Positions 50,697-60,442 of a stretch of DNA of 64,000 nt are shown here, in pieces. A model generated the notes under the pieces. That model was given only the letters and a program-made list of their open reading frames with translations. It did not search any database and had not been told where the DNA came from. This DNA comes from Pseudonocardiaceae bacterium. GTDB taxonomy: Bacteria > Actinomycetota > Actinomycetes > Mycobacteriales > Pseudonocardiaceae. The stretch lies in the NCBI GenBank assembly GCA_009379815.1, contig WHSY01000005.1, positions 1-64,000 of the forward strand, in the 5' to 3' direction. The position numbers and the translations under genes were made by a program. Each line of letters starts with the position of its first letter. Within the stretch, counting starts at the first letter, position 1.

Positions 50697-51578
50697 TCAG
50701 TCCAGCGCCAGCGCCGCGGCCGGGTTGTGCACCGTCATGGCCTCGACGTCGTCCTGGGAGAACCCGAGCGAGCGCATCGAGTCGACGTACCGGCTCATCC
50801 CGAGGACGGGCGAGACGTTGTGCGCCTGGCCGAAGTCGGTCGCCATCACGGTCGAGTCCACGCCGACGGTGCGGACCGCCTCGGCGATGTCGCCGATCGG
50901 CACGTCGTCGCTGGTCGGCAGGGTGACGACCAGCACCCGCTCGAACCACACCCCGTCGAGCTCGGCGAGCTGCAACTGGTCGTCGACGCCCAGGCCGACG
51001 CAGTGCAGCTCGGGGTGGGTGATGAGCACGTGGGGCACACCGCGCCTGCGTGCCTCGGGGACGACCTGCATGATCTCCGCTGGCGAGATGTGCCCCGTCG
51101 CCAGCGTGGCCCCGGCCGTGGCGATCAGGTCCAGCACCGCGCACACGTCCGCCGTCGGCCGGCCGTGCTCGTCGAGCACGGAGATGCCGCTGCCCTCGAT
51201 GGTGCCCAGCCGCTTGAGATTGGCGCTCGCGACGCCCACCTCGGCGGCGTAGCGGATCTGGTTGGCGGAGGTGAAGGTGGGCAGCCAGATCACCCTCGCG
51301 CCCAGCTGCAGGGCGGTCTGCACCGCGTAGGGGTTGATGCCGCCGGTCGCGTGCAGGTTGAGCACGACACCACCGAGGATCTGTGCCTGTGCCGCGTGCT
51401 GCTGCGCCATCGTCGCCCTGGCTGCGGTGACGGTGTGGTGGCTCTTGAGGACGACGGCCCGGTAACCGGCCTCGTCCGCCGCGCGGGCGAACTCGGAGTC
51501 GGTCATGAGGCGGGGGACGACGTCCGGCGCGGTGTGGACGTGGGTGTCGACGATGTCGCGGGGCCACCTGCGGTTCAT
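50697..51578 (-). CDS. Metal-dependent hydrolase, DUF6282-like amidohydrolase fold
   Basis: 293 residues. IVDTHVHTAPDVVPR has the HxH metal motif near the N-terminus. VVLKSHHTVTAARATM, LNLHATGGINPYAV and TGHISPAEIMQVV give further His ligands. The end is typical of amidohydrolase-superfamily proteins (MATDFGQ, VHNPAAALAL). The pattern fits the DUF6282 group, whose reaction is unknown to me. GAGGAGGA precedes the ATG. It may open a lactone, lactam or amide in the pathway. Confidence 0.78.
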   Translation of the reverse strand: MNRRWPRDIVDTHVHTAPDVVPRLMTDSEFARAADEAGYRAVVLKSHHTVTAARATMAQQHAAQAQILGGVVLNLHATGGINPYAVQTALQLGARVIWLPTFTSANQIRYAAEVGVASANLKRLGTIEGSGISVLDEHGRPTADVCAVLDLIATAGATLATGHISPAEIMQVVPEARRRGVPHVLITHPELHCVGLGVDDQLQLAELDGVWFERVLVVTLPTSDDVPIGDIAEAVRTVGVDSTVMATDFGQAHNVSPVLGMSRYVDSMRSLGFSQDDVEAMTVHNPAAALALD

Positions 51579-51615
51579 CGCTGTCCTCCTCGGCCGACGG
51601 GGTCGTGGTGGCTGG

Positions 51616-52629
51616 TCACAGCACGCGGTTCTCGAGTGACTCGCCTGCCCACATCCGGGCGATGTTGGCGAGGACGGCACGTGCCTTGACGATCTGGGTC
51701 TGCTTCGTCCCGGCCCCGGTGTGCGGCGTGAGCACGACGTTGGGCAGCGTGAGCAGGGGGGAGCCGCCCGGGGGCGGCTCGGTCGCGAGGACGTCGAGAC
51801 CGGCAGCCGCCGGCCGGGAGCAGCGCAGTGCCTCGACGAGGTCGTCCTCGATCACCAGCGCGCCTCGGGCGGTGTTGACCAGGACCGCGTCGGCCTTCAT
51901 CAGTCCCAGCAGCCTGCCGTCGACCATGCCGCGGGTCTCCGGCAGCAGCGGGCAGTGCAGCGTCACGACGTCGGACCGGCCGAACAGCTCCTCGAGCGTC
52001 GAGCACACCTGCACGTGCGGGCCCGCCCACTCACCCGGCAGCGGCGCCCCGCCGCGCCGGTGGACGAGCAGCTCGCTGCCGAAGGCCAGCAGGCGCCGGG
52101 CCACGGCGCGCCCGATGCGGCCGAAGCCGACGATGCCGACCAGCGCGCCGTGCAGCCCGAGCGATCGGTTGCGGTAGTCCCACTTCGGCCAGCTCCCACC
52201 GACGACCCCCTCGTGCAGCCGCAGCAGGTGCCGGCCGGCCGCGAGCATGAGCATCAGGGTGTGCTCGGCCACCGCCGCCGCGGTGCCGTCCGGGCAGATC
52301 GCCACCGCGACGCCGTGGTCGCGCAGCGCGGGCAGGTCCAGCGCGTCCACCCCGACGCCCTGGCGCTGCACGAGTGCGAGGTGCGGTGCGGCCTCCACAT
52401 GCCTGCGGCTGATCGGTGTGTCGGTGTGGACGACGACGTCCGCGTCGGCCAGCAGCCTCAGCTGCTCGCGCTCGTCACCGCGATCGCGCAGCGCCGCGAA
52501 CCGCCAACCCGCTGGAAGGTGGCTGCGGTAGACGTCCGCGACGGGCCCGTCCTGGCTGAAGTACACGACGCGCGGCCCGGGCCCGGTGGCTGCACCCGGA
52601 CCCCGCACCGGTGCGGTCGTCTCGGCCAT
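51616..52629 (-). CDS. D-isomer-specific 2-hydroxyacid dehydrogenase
   Basis: 337 residues. The NAD-binding motif is VGIVGFGRIGRAVARRLL. The catalytic set is Arg in VNTARGALV, Glu in LATEPPPGGSP and His in VLTPHTGAG. The N-terminal substrate domain has VQRQGVGVDALDLPALRDHGVAVA. It interconverts a 2-keto acid and a D-2-hydroxy acid, or acts on a related hydroxyacid. It lies 7 bp downstream of the MmgE/PrpD gene, so the two probably act in sequence. Confidence 0.9.
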   Translation of the reverse strand: MAETTAPVRGPGAATGPGPRVVYFSQDGPVADVYRSHLPAGWRFAALRDRGDEREQLRLLADADVVVHTDTPISRRHVEAAPHLALVQRQGVGVDALDLPALRDHGVAVAICPDGTAAAVAEHTLMLMLAAGRHLLRLHEGVVGGSWPKWDYRNRSLGLHGALVGIVGFGRIGRAVARRLLAFGSELLVHRRGGAPLPGEWAGPHVQVCSTLEELFGRSDVVTLHCPLLPETRGMVDGRLLGLMKADAVLVNTARGALVIEDDLVEALRCSRPAAAGLDVLATEPPPGGSPLLTLPNVVLTPHTGAGTKQTQIVKARAVLANIARMWAGESLENRVL

Positions 52630-52636
52630 CGCGCCC

Positions 52637-54016
52637 TCAGTCCGAGGTGCGCAGCTCGGCGAACAGCTGCTCCGGCGCGTCGAAGGACCAGATTTCGGAG
52701 GTGATGCGCTTGCACCGGTCGGGGCCCACGACCGGTCCGGCGAGCCGGTGCAGCTTGGCCTCGAGGTCGACGTCTGCCACCGGGTTGCCGGGCTCGCCGT
52801 AGGGCTGGTCGACCCGCAGCTGCCGCTGCTCGCCGTCGCCGCGCAGCACCACCCGGGCCGGTCGCATCGCCGGGAAGTCCCTGCTGCAGTCCGGCGCCTC
52901 CCGGACCTCCACCAGGTCGATGAGGCGCCGCACCCGCGGGTCCCGGCGCGCGTCGGCCTCGAAGTGCTCGAGGCTCGGCACGCCGTGCAGCAGGGTGACC
53001 GCGACGGCGTACGGGATGCTCATCTGGGCATCGAGGAAGTCGCCGATCGAGGTGCCGCCGTGACGCGCCGCCGAGGTGAACGTCTCCACCGTGATCGACT
53101 CGAGCGCGTCGACGTCGATCGGTGCCCGCTCGCTCAGCGCCAGGATGGCGTCGATCGGCCCGTGCAGGTGACGGCAGCACGGGTAGGGCTTGATGTAGGT
53201 CTGGAGCGTCCTCCACTCGGTGCCGAGGCCGGCGAGCAGGTGCTGCTCGTCGAACTCGTCGCCCGCGAACGCGTGCAGGTAGCCGTGCGGCCCCTCGAGC
53301 ACCGTCGCCGGCCCGGTGAGGCCGCGGGCCGCCAGCTCGGCGCTGACGAGCCCGTCACGACCGGCCTTGCCCGCGTGCAGCCGCTTGACCTCGGCGCCGT
53401 GGCCGAGGAACTCGAACAGGCCGCCGGCGTGCGAGCCGGCCAGGCCCAGCGCGCTGGCGGCGAGGCCGGCGGGGTGCTCGGTGCGGCCCTCGAGCAGTTT
53501 CGCGACACCGGCCGCCGCGCCGAACACCCCCACGACCGGGGTGTTGTGGAAACCACGGTGCCACGTGGCCGGGTGGCCGGCACCGGCCAGCCGGCAGGAC
53601 AGCTCGTACCCGACCACGGTGGCGAGCAGGATGTCGTGCGCGCCCGACCCGGTCGCCTCCGCGATCGCCAGCACCGCGGACAGGGTGGGCCCGCCGGGGT
53701 GGTAGCCACCGCGGGTGTAGCCGTCGTCGACCTCGAGGCCGTGTGCCGCGGTGCCGTTGGCCAGCGCCGCGTTGGCGGCCGACAAGCGCAGCGGCGTGCC
53801 CACGACCGTGGCCGGGCCCGGTCCCTCGACCTCGGCGAGGTAGTCCTGCACGATCCTGGCCGGCCCCGATGTCGAGCCGACGAGGGTCGCCGCCGCGTAG
53901 TCGAGGACGGCCCGCTTGGCCTGGTGGACGACGCCCGCGGGGAGGTCCTCGTAGCGCAGCGACGTGGCCCACTCCGCGAGGGTCGTGGTCAGCGGTGCCC
54001 GGGTCGACGTGCTCAT
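52637..54016 (-). CDS. MmgE/PrpD family protein
   Basis: 459 residues of the 2-methylcitrate dehydratase/cis-aconitate decarboxylase fold. Features are VLDYAAATLVGSTSGPAR, ANGTAAHGLEVDDGYTRGGYHPGGPTLSAVLA and KPYPCCRHLHGPIDAI. The HGxExDDxxxxxxxHPG pattern is the family signature. It probably dehydrates a hydroxy-carboxylate or isomerises a related acid. No methylcitrate synthase or lyase is present, so propionate metabolism is unlikely. It lies between the second synthetase and the D-hydroxyacid dehydrogenase. Confidence 0.9.
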   Translation of the reverse strand: MSTSTRAPLTTTLAEWATSLRYEDLPAGVVHQAKRAVLDYAAATLVGSTSGPARIVQDYLAEVEGPGPATVVGTPLRLSAANAALANGTAAHGLEVDDGYTRGGYHPGGPTLSAVLAIAEATGSGAHDILLATVVGYELSCRLAGAGHPATWHRGFHNTPVVGVFGAAAGVAKLLEGRTEHPAGLAASALGLAGSHAGGLFEFLGHGAEVKRLHAGKAGRDGLVSAELAARGLTGPATVLEGPHGYLHAFAGDEFDEQHLLAGLGTEWRTLQTYIKPYPCCRHLHGPIDAILALSERAPIDVDALESITVETFTSAARHGGTSIGDFLDAQMSIPYAVAVTLLHGVPSLEHFEADARRDPRVRRLIDLVEVREAPDCSRDFPAMRPARVVLRGDGEQRQLRVDQPYGEPGNPVADVDLEAKLHRLAGPVVGPDRCKRITSEIWSFDAPEQLFAELRTSD

Positions 54017-54059
54017 GGTGCCCCCTGTCCGACGCTGCCGGCGGGTGTGGCGGGGCCGG

Positions 54060-56120
54060 TCACGGTTGTGCCGCCAGCACGGCTCGCCGGCCGGCCATCA
54101 CGGCCGCGATCGCCAGGGTCGCGCGGTCCGGCGCATCGAGGACGTGTACCCCCGCGTCCCGGTACACGCCCAGCGCCTCCGGCGCCAGCTGCGCACCGCC
54201 GTAGCGGGAGACGTAGAGCGGGAGATCGAGCTGGTCGCGAAGGGCGACGACCTCGTGGGCGATGGCGGCGGCGTAGGGGTCGGCGTTCGTCGTGAACTGC
54301 AGCAGGATCGCGTCGAACTCGTCGCGCGCGCTGAGGTGCTCGACCACCCGCTCGAGGGCGTCGGGCCGGGTCAACATCTGGTAGCTGCAGTCGAGCGGGT
54401 TACGCACCGCCGCGTAGGAGGGCACGTGCGGACGGATCGCCTCGCGGGTGACGTCCGAGAGCTCGGGAAGCTCGACACCGGATGTCTGCGCCTCGTCGGC
54501 GATGATGGAGCACGCCCCGCCGGAGAAGGTCACGGCCGCCAGCCGCGAGCCTGCCGGCGGCGGGCCTGCGGAGGAGAGCAGCAGCGCGTCCTCCAGCACC
54601 CGCAGCGACGGCACGCTGACCATTCCGGCGGCGTGGACGACCGCCTCGCGGACGGCGAACGATCCGACCATCGCGCCCGTGTGACTCAGGGCTGCCTCCC
54701 GGCCCTTGTCGGACCGGACCATGTTGTAGGCGAACATGGGCTTTCCGGCCTGCGCCATCCGCTGCCCGGCCTGGATCACCCGGGGGCCGTCCTTGATGTC
54801 CTCCAGCAGCAGCCCCACGGACGTGGTCGCGTCGTCGCCGGCGAGCCATTGCAGGTAGTCGGCGATGACGAGGTCGGCCTCGTTGCCGGCGTGGACCCAG
54901 TAGGAGAGCCCGACCCCGGCGTCCATGAGCCGGGTGGCCACGCAGCTGCCGAGCGCACCCGAACTGGTCAGCAGGGCCACGCCGCCCGGCACGAGGTCGG
55001 ACTCGAGACCCCCGGAGATGGAGGCGGTCAGGTTGCGGTGCGGCGCCACCACGCCCATGTTGTTCGGTCCGGCCAGCGGGATCCCCGCCTCCGACAGCAC
55101 CGCGACGAGCTCGTCCTGCACGGCCCGTCCCTCCGGTCCCACCTCGGCGAAGTCGGAGCTGTGCACGATGACGCCGCCGACCTTCTTCTCGACGGCCTCG
55201 TGGGCGACCTCGAGCACGAAACGGCTGGGCACGGTGATGCACACGAGGTCTGGTGAGCCCTCGACGTTCGACAGCGAGGTGGCGCGTTCGTACCCGCGCA
55301 CGGTGCCACCGGAGGGGTGCACGGGGTCGAGCCGCCCCGGGTACCCGTGTGCGTCGAGGTAGCGGAACAGTCGCGCCCCGACCTTGTGCTCGTCGTCGGA
55401 GACGCCGACGACCGCGACGTGGTCGGGCCGCAGCATCCGGTCGAGATCGGGGTGCGGCCGGTCGCCGCCCGCAGGCGACCCGCCGCGGATCATCCGCGCG
55501 TCGACGGCCACCGCGCCGTGCCCGTCCGGGCCGACCATGACGGGGTTGAGGTCGAGCTCCACGATCTCGGGGTCCTCGGTGACCAGGGTCGAGACGGCCA
55601 CGAGGACGTCGACGAGAGCCGCCACGTCGCGCCCGACCTCGCCCCGGTAACCCTGCAGCAGCGGCCACGTCCGGAGCCGCTGCAACAGCGCGCGCGCCTG
55701 CTGCCGCGTCACCGGCGCGACCCCTGTGACGATGTCCTGGTGGACCTCGGTGGCCACGCCTCCCAGGCCGACGACCAGCGCCGCTCCCAGCTGCGGGTCG
55801 CGACGGGCTCCGACGAGCATCTCCATGCCGGTGACCTGCTGCTGCAGCACGAAGGGCAGGGCCGCCTCGCCGGCGCGGTCGAGAATGGCGCGGGCCGCCG
55901 CCACCGCGCCGGCCGCGTCGGCCAGGTCGACGACGACGCCGCCCGACTCGGTCTTGTGCAGCAACCCGCCCGCCTTGAGGACCGCCGGGCCGGCGCCCAG
56001 CCGGGCGAACGCATCGGCGACGTCCTCGAGCGAGCCCGCGGTCTCGGTCGCGGCGAACGGGATCCCGGCCGAGTGCAGCCGGGACACGACCGCGTCGTGA
56101 TCCATGACCTGGAGTTCCAA
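54060..56120 (-). CDS. ADP-forming acyl-CoA synthetase (beta-alpha order)
   Basis: About 686 residues. The ATP-grasp part comes first (AVLKAGGLLHKTESGGVVVDL, EIVELDLNPVMV), then the CoA-binding domain (MLRPDHVAVVGVSDDEHKVGARLFRYLDAHGYPG) and the ligase domain (AGPNNMGVVAPHRNLTAS, LSHTGAMVGSFAVREA). This order is opposite to the synthetase at 47870. It makes an acyl-CoA with ADP release. The TTG at 56120 is chosen because AGGGAG lies six bases upstream; ATG 56105 and GTG 56156 are alternatives. An operator motif is at 56158. Confidence 0.85.
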   Translation of the reverse strand: MELQVMDHDAVVSRLHSAGIPFAATETAGSLEDVADAFARLGAGPAVLKAGGLLHKTESGGVVVDLADAAGAVAAARAILDRAGEAALPFVLQQQVTGMEMLVGARRDPQLGAALVVGLGGVATEVHQDIVTGVAPVTRQQARALLQRLRTWPLLQGYRGEVGRDVAALVDVLVAVSTLVTEDPEIVELDLNPVMVGPDGHGAVAVDARMIRGGSPAGGDRPHPDLDRMLRPDHVAVVGVSDDEHKVGARLFRYLDAHGYPGRLDPVHPSGGTVRGYERATSLSNVEGSPDLVCITVPSRFVLEVAHEAVEKKVGGVIVHSSDFAEVGPEGRAVQDELVAVLSEAGIPLAGPNNMGVVAPHRNLTASISGGLESDLVPGGVALLTSSGALGSCVATRLMDAGVGLSYWVHAGNEADLVIADYLQWLAGDDATTSVGLLLEDIKDGPRVIQAGQRMAQAGKPMFAYNMVRSDKGREAALSHTGAMVGSFAVREAVVHAAGMVSVPSLRVLEDALLLSSAGPPPAGSRLAAVTFSGGACSIIADEAQTSGVELPELSDVTREAIRPHVPSYAAVRNPLDCSYQMLTRPDALERVVEHLSARDEFDAILLQFTTNADPYAAAIAHEVVALRDQLDLPLYVSRYGGAQLAPEALGVYRDAGVHVLDAPDRATLAIAAVMAGRRAVLAAQP

Positions 56121-56157
56121 GACCGCTCCCTCGCGCCCCGTGTGGATCCGCCGCACG

Positions 56158-56172
56158 AACTACATTCTATAA
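56158..56172 (-). promoter_or_regulatory. GntR-type operator motif, site 3
   Basis: The minus strand reads TTATAGAATGTAGTT, 12 of 15 identical to site 2. It lies 38 bp upstream of the chosen start of the second ADP-forming synthetase, the first gene of the long minus-strand operon. Confidence 0.55.
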
Positions 56173-56212
56173 TCTACTGGATTCATCTCGGTTCCGGTCC
56201 GGTGTCACGAGG

Positions 56213-57319
56213 TCAGCTCTCCGGGGCGTACCCGAAGATCTGGAACCACTCCTGCATGTACGCGTCCCGCTTGCTCGCATACTCGGGCGTGAGCTCGGGA
56301 TACACCAGCTCCACCTCTTCGCGGGTGGGAAGGGGCGTGCCGTTGAAGTCGGGCCCCGGTGCGCCGTCGATGACGGGGTAGTCGCCGCCCTTCTGGGCCA
56401 CCGCGGTCTGGCCGGGCATGGACAGGTACCAGTTGAGGAAGACCTTTGCCGCGTTCGGATGCGCGGCGTTACTCGCCAGGCCGGTCCAGTGCGCGTAGCT
56501 GGGGATGCCGTCCGCCGGCACGATCAGGTCCAGCGGCGCGCCCTGCGACGCCGTCACACTCTGGTTCCCGGGCAGCACCATGCCCAGCTGCACCTCACCG
56601 CGGGCCATCTGCTGCGTGACGCCGGCCGCGCCACCGGTGATGAGCGGCTGCTGGGCGGCCAGCGCCTCCCAGTACTCGATGCCGTACTTCTGCCGCAGGA
56701 ACAGGTCACGGGCCCACGTGCTGCCGCCCGCCCCGATATGGGCCAGGCCGATCTTGCCCTTGAACCTCGGGTCCAGCAGGTCCTGCCAGGTCCGGGGAGC
56801 CTGCTCCGCCGGGATCAGCTCGGTGTTCGTCCCGATCGCATAGATCGGTGTCTGGGCCGCATAGAAGCTGCAGTCCTCCTGCTTGAGCTGGGGCTCGACC
56901 GTCTCCAGGCCGGGCGGGCAGTAGGGTTCGAACGCCCCCGCCTCGTTCTCCTGCGTCGCCAGCACCAGATCCGACTGCATGATCACATCGGCGCCGAGCT
57001 GCCCGGCGCCCTGCTCGGTCAGCACCCGCTCCACCAGCCGGCCACCGGGCAAGCGGACGAGCTCGACCTCCAGGCCCGTCTGTTCCCGGAAGACGTCCAC
57101 CACCTCGTTCGCGCGCTCCTCACCGACCGCGGTGTAGAGGGTGAGGGTGCCTTCCTCCTGGGCGGCCGCCCACAGCTGTTCGTCCGCGAGCCTTTCGCCC
57201 GCCACCATCAAGGGGCCGTCCTCCGGTGCAGCGGTCCCGCCCCCCGAGCCGCATGCAGCGGTACCGAGCGCCACGAACGCACCGAGCGTCGCTGCGAGCA
57301 TCTTCTTCGACGTGCGCAT
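56213..57319 (-). CDS. ABC transporter substrate-binding lipoprotein (Fe3+/AfuA-like fold)
   Basis: 368 residues. The signal peptide with lipobox LGTAAC places the lipidated cysteine at C23. The mature part is a class II binding protein of the COG1840 kind (LTLYTAVGEERANEVVDVFREQTGLEVELV, GKIGLAHIGAGGSTWARDLF, VFLNWYLSMPGQTAVAQKGGDYPV). Relatives bind ferric iron, 2-aminoethylphosphonate or other small anions. In this catabolic setting a carboxylate or phosphonate-like substrate is as likely as iron. It is first characterised by its operon with permease and ATPase upstream. Confidence 0.9.
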   Translation of the reverse strand: MRTSKKMLAATLGAFVALGTAACGSGGGTAAPEDGPLMVAGERLADEQLWAAAQEEGTLTLYTAVGEERANEVVDVFREQTGLEVELVRLPGGRLVERVLTEQGAGQLGADVIMQSDLVLATQENEAGAFEPYCPPGLETVEPQLKQEDCSFYAAQTPIYAIGTNTELIPAEQAPRTWQDLLDPRFKGKIGLAHIGAGGSTWARDLFLRQKYGIEYWEALAAQQPLITGGAAGVTQQMARGEVQLGMVLPGNQSVTASQGAPLDLIVPADGIPSYAHWTGLASNAAHPNAAKVFLNWYLSMPGQTAVAQKGGDYPVIDGAPGPDFNGTPLPTREEVELVYPELTPEYASKRDAYMQEWFQIFGYAPES

Positions 57320-57359
57320 GAGTCGCCTACCTCTCGTCAGTTCGACAGTCCCCGACCTC

Positions 57360-59066
57360 CTAACCGGCTTGCTTCACCCCCATCCAGCGGCGTGCTGCCA
57401 GCACGATCACCGTCAGCAGTGCGCTGTAGAGCAGGCTGGCCGCAGCAGCCCGTCCCAGCGATCCGCCGTTCCAGAAATCGAAGATGACGATCGACAGCAC
57501 CCGCGTGTCCGTCGTGAACAGGAACAGCGCGACGCTGAGCTCACGGAAGGACAGGATCAGCAGCAGCAGCATCGCGGCGATGACGCTGCTGCGGATGAGC
57601 GGGACGGTGACCTCGAGGCTCGAACGGGTCTTGGAGGCGCCGGACACGACCGCCGACTCCTCGAGGTCGGTGTGCACCTGCCGGATACTCGCCGCGATAC
57701 TGGTGAAGCCCTGCGGCATGAAACGCCCGATGTAGGCGAACACCAGGATCGCCAGCGTCCCGTAGATGGGCAGCGGCAGCAGGAACCACGCCCAGAGAAT
57801 CCCCATGCCCATGACGATCGCCGGGACGGCCACCGGCACCATCGCGAGGTACTCGATCACCTGCCTGCCCGGCAGCTTCGACCGTGCGACCGTGAAGGCC
57901 ATGGCGAAGCAGAAGACGACACCGAGAAGTGCGGCGGACACGGCGACGACGACGCTGTTCGTGATACCCGTCTGGAACGACGAGTACGTGAGCACATCGA
58001 TCATGGTGTCGAGGCCGAACGCCGAGGGGTCGAACAGCTCGGCGGCACCCGCGATGTACAGATTGTTGCGGAACGCCATCTGCAGCAGCGCCATGAGCGG
58101 GAGGACGACCGCGAGAAAGATGTAGGTGGCCGCGAAGGCGAACCCCGCCCAGCGCCACCTGCCCAGGGTGACGACCCGCGGGCGAAAGCCCTTCCCCGCC
58201 ACCGTCGTGTACTCCCGCCTGCTCAATACCTTGCGCTGCACGAACACGATGACGACGAGCAGCGCCATCAGCAGGGCACCGACGGCCGCCGCCTGGTTCG
58301 CGTCCGGCGGAGCCGCATTCATCAGCCGGTAGATGAACGTGGGAAGTGTGTTCACGCCCGCCGGTGTCCCGAGCACCGTGGGCACCGAGAAGTTCTCCAG
58401 GATGAGAGCGAACGTGAGCAACCCTCCGCCGATGATCGCGGGCGCGACGAGCGGGAGGGTCACGATGCGCATGACCGTGAAGTTGGTCGCGCCGTGCGTG
58501 TGCGCCGACTCCTCGAGCTCCGGGTTCATCAGCGACAGCGCGCTGTACACCAGGAGGAATGAGTACGGCGCGTAGTACAGCCCGAACACGAAGATGATGC
58601 CCGGTATCGAGTAGACGTTGATGACGTCGAGGCCGATGGGGCGTAGCAGGATGTTCAGGAATCCCTGGTTGGGCGAACCGAGGAAGCTCCATGCGAGTGC
58701 GCCGACCAGCGAGGAGACGAAGAGCGGGACGATGCCGGCCAGCGCGACGATCGACTTGCCCGGCACGTCGGTCCTGGCCCCGATCCAGGCGAGGCCGGTC
58801 CCGAACAGCAGCGCCAGGGACGTGCCGCCGATCGCGATCACCATCGAGTTGCGCCCGGCGACGAGGTATGCCCGGTTGGCGATGTTGCTGTACCACTCCC
58901 TCGTGAGCGCACCGCCGGTCGATCCCGGCCTCGGCACGACATCGATGATGCTGGCATAGATCAGCATGCCGATCGGCAGCACCGCGAGTACCGCGAGGAT
59001 CAGCAGGATGACCGACATCGGAAGGTACCGCGTGGACCGCCGGAACGTTTGTTGCAGGACGCTCAT
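57360..59066 (-). CDS. ABC transporter permease, duplicated FbpB-like
   Basis: 568 residues with about 12 membrane segments, two BinB-type permease halves in one chain. The EAA-loop regions are SAHTHGATNFTVMRIVTLPLVAPAI in the first half and ESAVVSGASKTRSSLEVTVPLIRSSV in the second. This fused form is normal for ferric/AfuB-type importers. It forms the channel for the lipoprotein and ATPase on either side. Confidence 0.92.
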   Translation of the reverse strand: MSVLQQTFRRSTRYLPMSVILLILAVLAVLPIGMLIYASIIDVVPRPGSTGGALTREWYSNIANRAYLVAGRNSMVIAIGGTSLALLFGTGLAWIGARTDVPGKSIVALAGIVPLFVSSLVGALAWSFLGSPNQGFLNILLRPIGLDVINVYSIPGIIFVFGLYYAPYSFLLVYSALSLMNPELEESAHTHGATNFTVMRIVTLPLVAPAIIGGGLLTFALILENFSVPTVLGTPAGVNTLPTFIYRLMNAAPPDANQAAAVGALLMALLVVIVFVQRKVLSRREYTTVAGKGFRPRVVTLGRWRWAGFAFAATYIFLAVVLPLMALLQMAFRNNLYIAGAAELFDPSAFGLDTMIDVLTYSSFQTGITNSVVVAVSAALLGVVFCFAMAFTVARSKLPGRQVIEYLAMVPVAVPAIVMGMGILWAWFLLPLPIYGTLAILVFAYIGRFMPQGFTSIAASIRQVHTDLEESAVVSGASKTRSSLEVTVPLIRSSVIAAMLLLLILSFRELSVALFLFTTDTRVLSIVIFDFWNGGSLGRAAAASLLYSALLTVIVLAARRWMGVKQAG

Positions 59067-59081
59067 ACCCTCGGGGCCCCT

Positions 59082-60218
59082 CTACTCGCTCAACAGCCGG
59101 ACATCGGCCGGATCGACCGACACCGTCACCGTGTCGCCGCGAGCGAAGATCTTCCGGCGGGAGAACGTGACGACGTCGAACGAGACGGCGTCGTCGACGT
59201 CGATGCGGTAGCGGACATGCGTTCCGAGGAAGCTGGACGCGTGCACGACGCCGCTGAAGCGGTTGCCGCCGCTTCGGGGCGCTGCGGGATCGTCGATGGT
59301 CACGGCGTCCGGGCGCACGCAGACCGATACCTCGGCGCCCGCCGGTCGGTCGGCGACCGCCGCGACCTCCGTGTCGCAGCCGTCGAGCCGGACCGTGTTC
59401 ACACCACCGTCGCTTGACGCCACCTGCCCGGGGAAGAGGTTGGTCACGCCGAGGAAGTCGGCCACGAACCTGGTCTGCGGCCGGTCGTAGAGCGACATGG
59501 GCTCGCCGAGCTGCATGACCTCCCCCTCCCGCATCACCGCGACGCGGTCGGCGAGCGCCAGCGCCTCGCTCTGGTCGTGCGTCACGTAGACGCTCGTGAC
59601 GCCGATCTGCTGCTGGATGTCCTTGAGCTCGAAGCGCAGCCGGTCGCGCAACTTGGCGTCCAGGTTGGACAGCGGCTCGTCGAGCAGCAGCACGCGCGGG
59701 CGCATGACGAGACTCCGTGCCAGGGCGACCCGCTGCATCTGGCCACCGGACAGCAGGCTGGCGCCCCTCGAACCCTCGTCCTTGAGCCCGACGGTCTCGA
59801 GCATCTCCTCGGTTCGCTCGCGGATCTCGGTTCGCGGCAGCCGCTGCATCCGCAGCGGAAAGGCGACGTTCTGGAACACCGTCTTGTGCGGCCAGATCGC
59901 ATAGGACTGGAAGACCATGCCGATGCCGCGCTTGTCCGGGGGGACGCTCACGCCCTTCGCGGAGTCGAACATGGTCTTACCGGCGATGCGGATGACCCCC
60001 TGCGACGGCGTTTCGAGCCCGACGATGCTGCGCATGGTGCTCGTCTTGCCGCAGCCGGACGGGCCGAGGAGCACGAGCATCTCGCCGCTGTTCATGTCGA
60101 GGTCGAGGTCGTTGACGGCGACGGTGTCGCCGTACTTCATGGTGAGGTTGCGGATCTCGATCTCCGCCACCGCGTCCTCGCCGGCCACCGGTGCCTCGTG
60201 GGCTGCCGTGCTGGTCAT
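59082..60218 (-). CDS. ABC transporter ATPase (FbpC/PotA-like)
   Basis: 378 residues. Walker A is GPSGCGKTS at 52-60. The signature is LLSGGQMQRVALARSL, Walker B VLLLDEPLSNLD, and the switch His is in VYVTHDQSEA. A C-terminal TOBE domain follows (VSVCVRPDAVTIDD, GVVHASSFLGTHVRY). The ATG at 60218 is chosen over a 21-residue N-terminal extension because GAGGGACC precedes it. It is first gene of the ABC operon, divergent from the Ldh2-type dehydrogenase, with an operator motif between. Confidence 0.93.
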   Translation of the reverse strand: MTSTAAHEAPVAGEDAVAEIEIRNLTMKYGDTVAVNDLDLDMNSGEMLVLLGPSGCGKTSTMRSIVGLETPSQGVIRIAGKTMFDSAKGVSVPPDKRGIGMVFQSYAIWPHKTVFQNVAFPLRMQRLPRTEIRERTEEMLETVGLKDEGSRGASLLSGGQMQRVALARSLVMRPRVLLLDEPLSNLDAKLRDRLRFELKDIQQQIGVTSVYVTHDQSEALALADRVAVMREGEVMQLGEPMSLYDRPQTRFVADFLGVTNLFPGQVASSDGGVNTVRLDGCDTEVAAVADRPAGAEVSVCVRPDAVTIDDPAAPRSGGNRFSGVVHASSFLGTHVRYRIDVDDAVSFDVVTFSRRKIFARGDTVTVSVDPADVRLLSE

Positions 60219-60300
60219 GGTCGGTCCCTCGCGTTTCCGCCGGCGGAAGTCGTCGGAGGCCGTCACGCGACCGCATCGCACGGACGTGTGACACCAAACA

Positions 60301-60315
60301 CGTTATTTTCTATAT
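60301..60315 (-). promoter_or_regulatory. GntR-type operator motif, site 4
   Basis: The minus strand reads ATATAGAAAATAACG, sharing TATAGAAA with site 2. It lies in the 224-bp divergent gap between the ABC ATPase and Ldh2-type genes. It can serve both. Confidence 0.5.
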
Positions 60316-60442
60316 GGTGCTTAACACTCGGTCAAGCGAGGGTTGCAGAACCGATACCCGGCGGCCCGACCTGCGTGGGGCTGTACCGGCCCAGGCCAGC
60401 GGTGGCTCGCGCCAGGGCCACGACAGGGAAGGTGGGACGACC

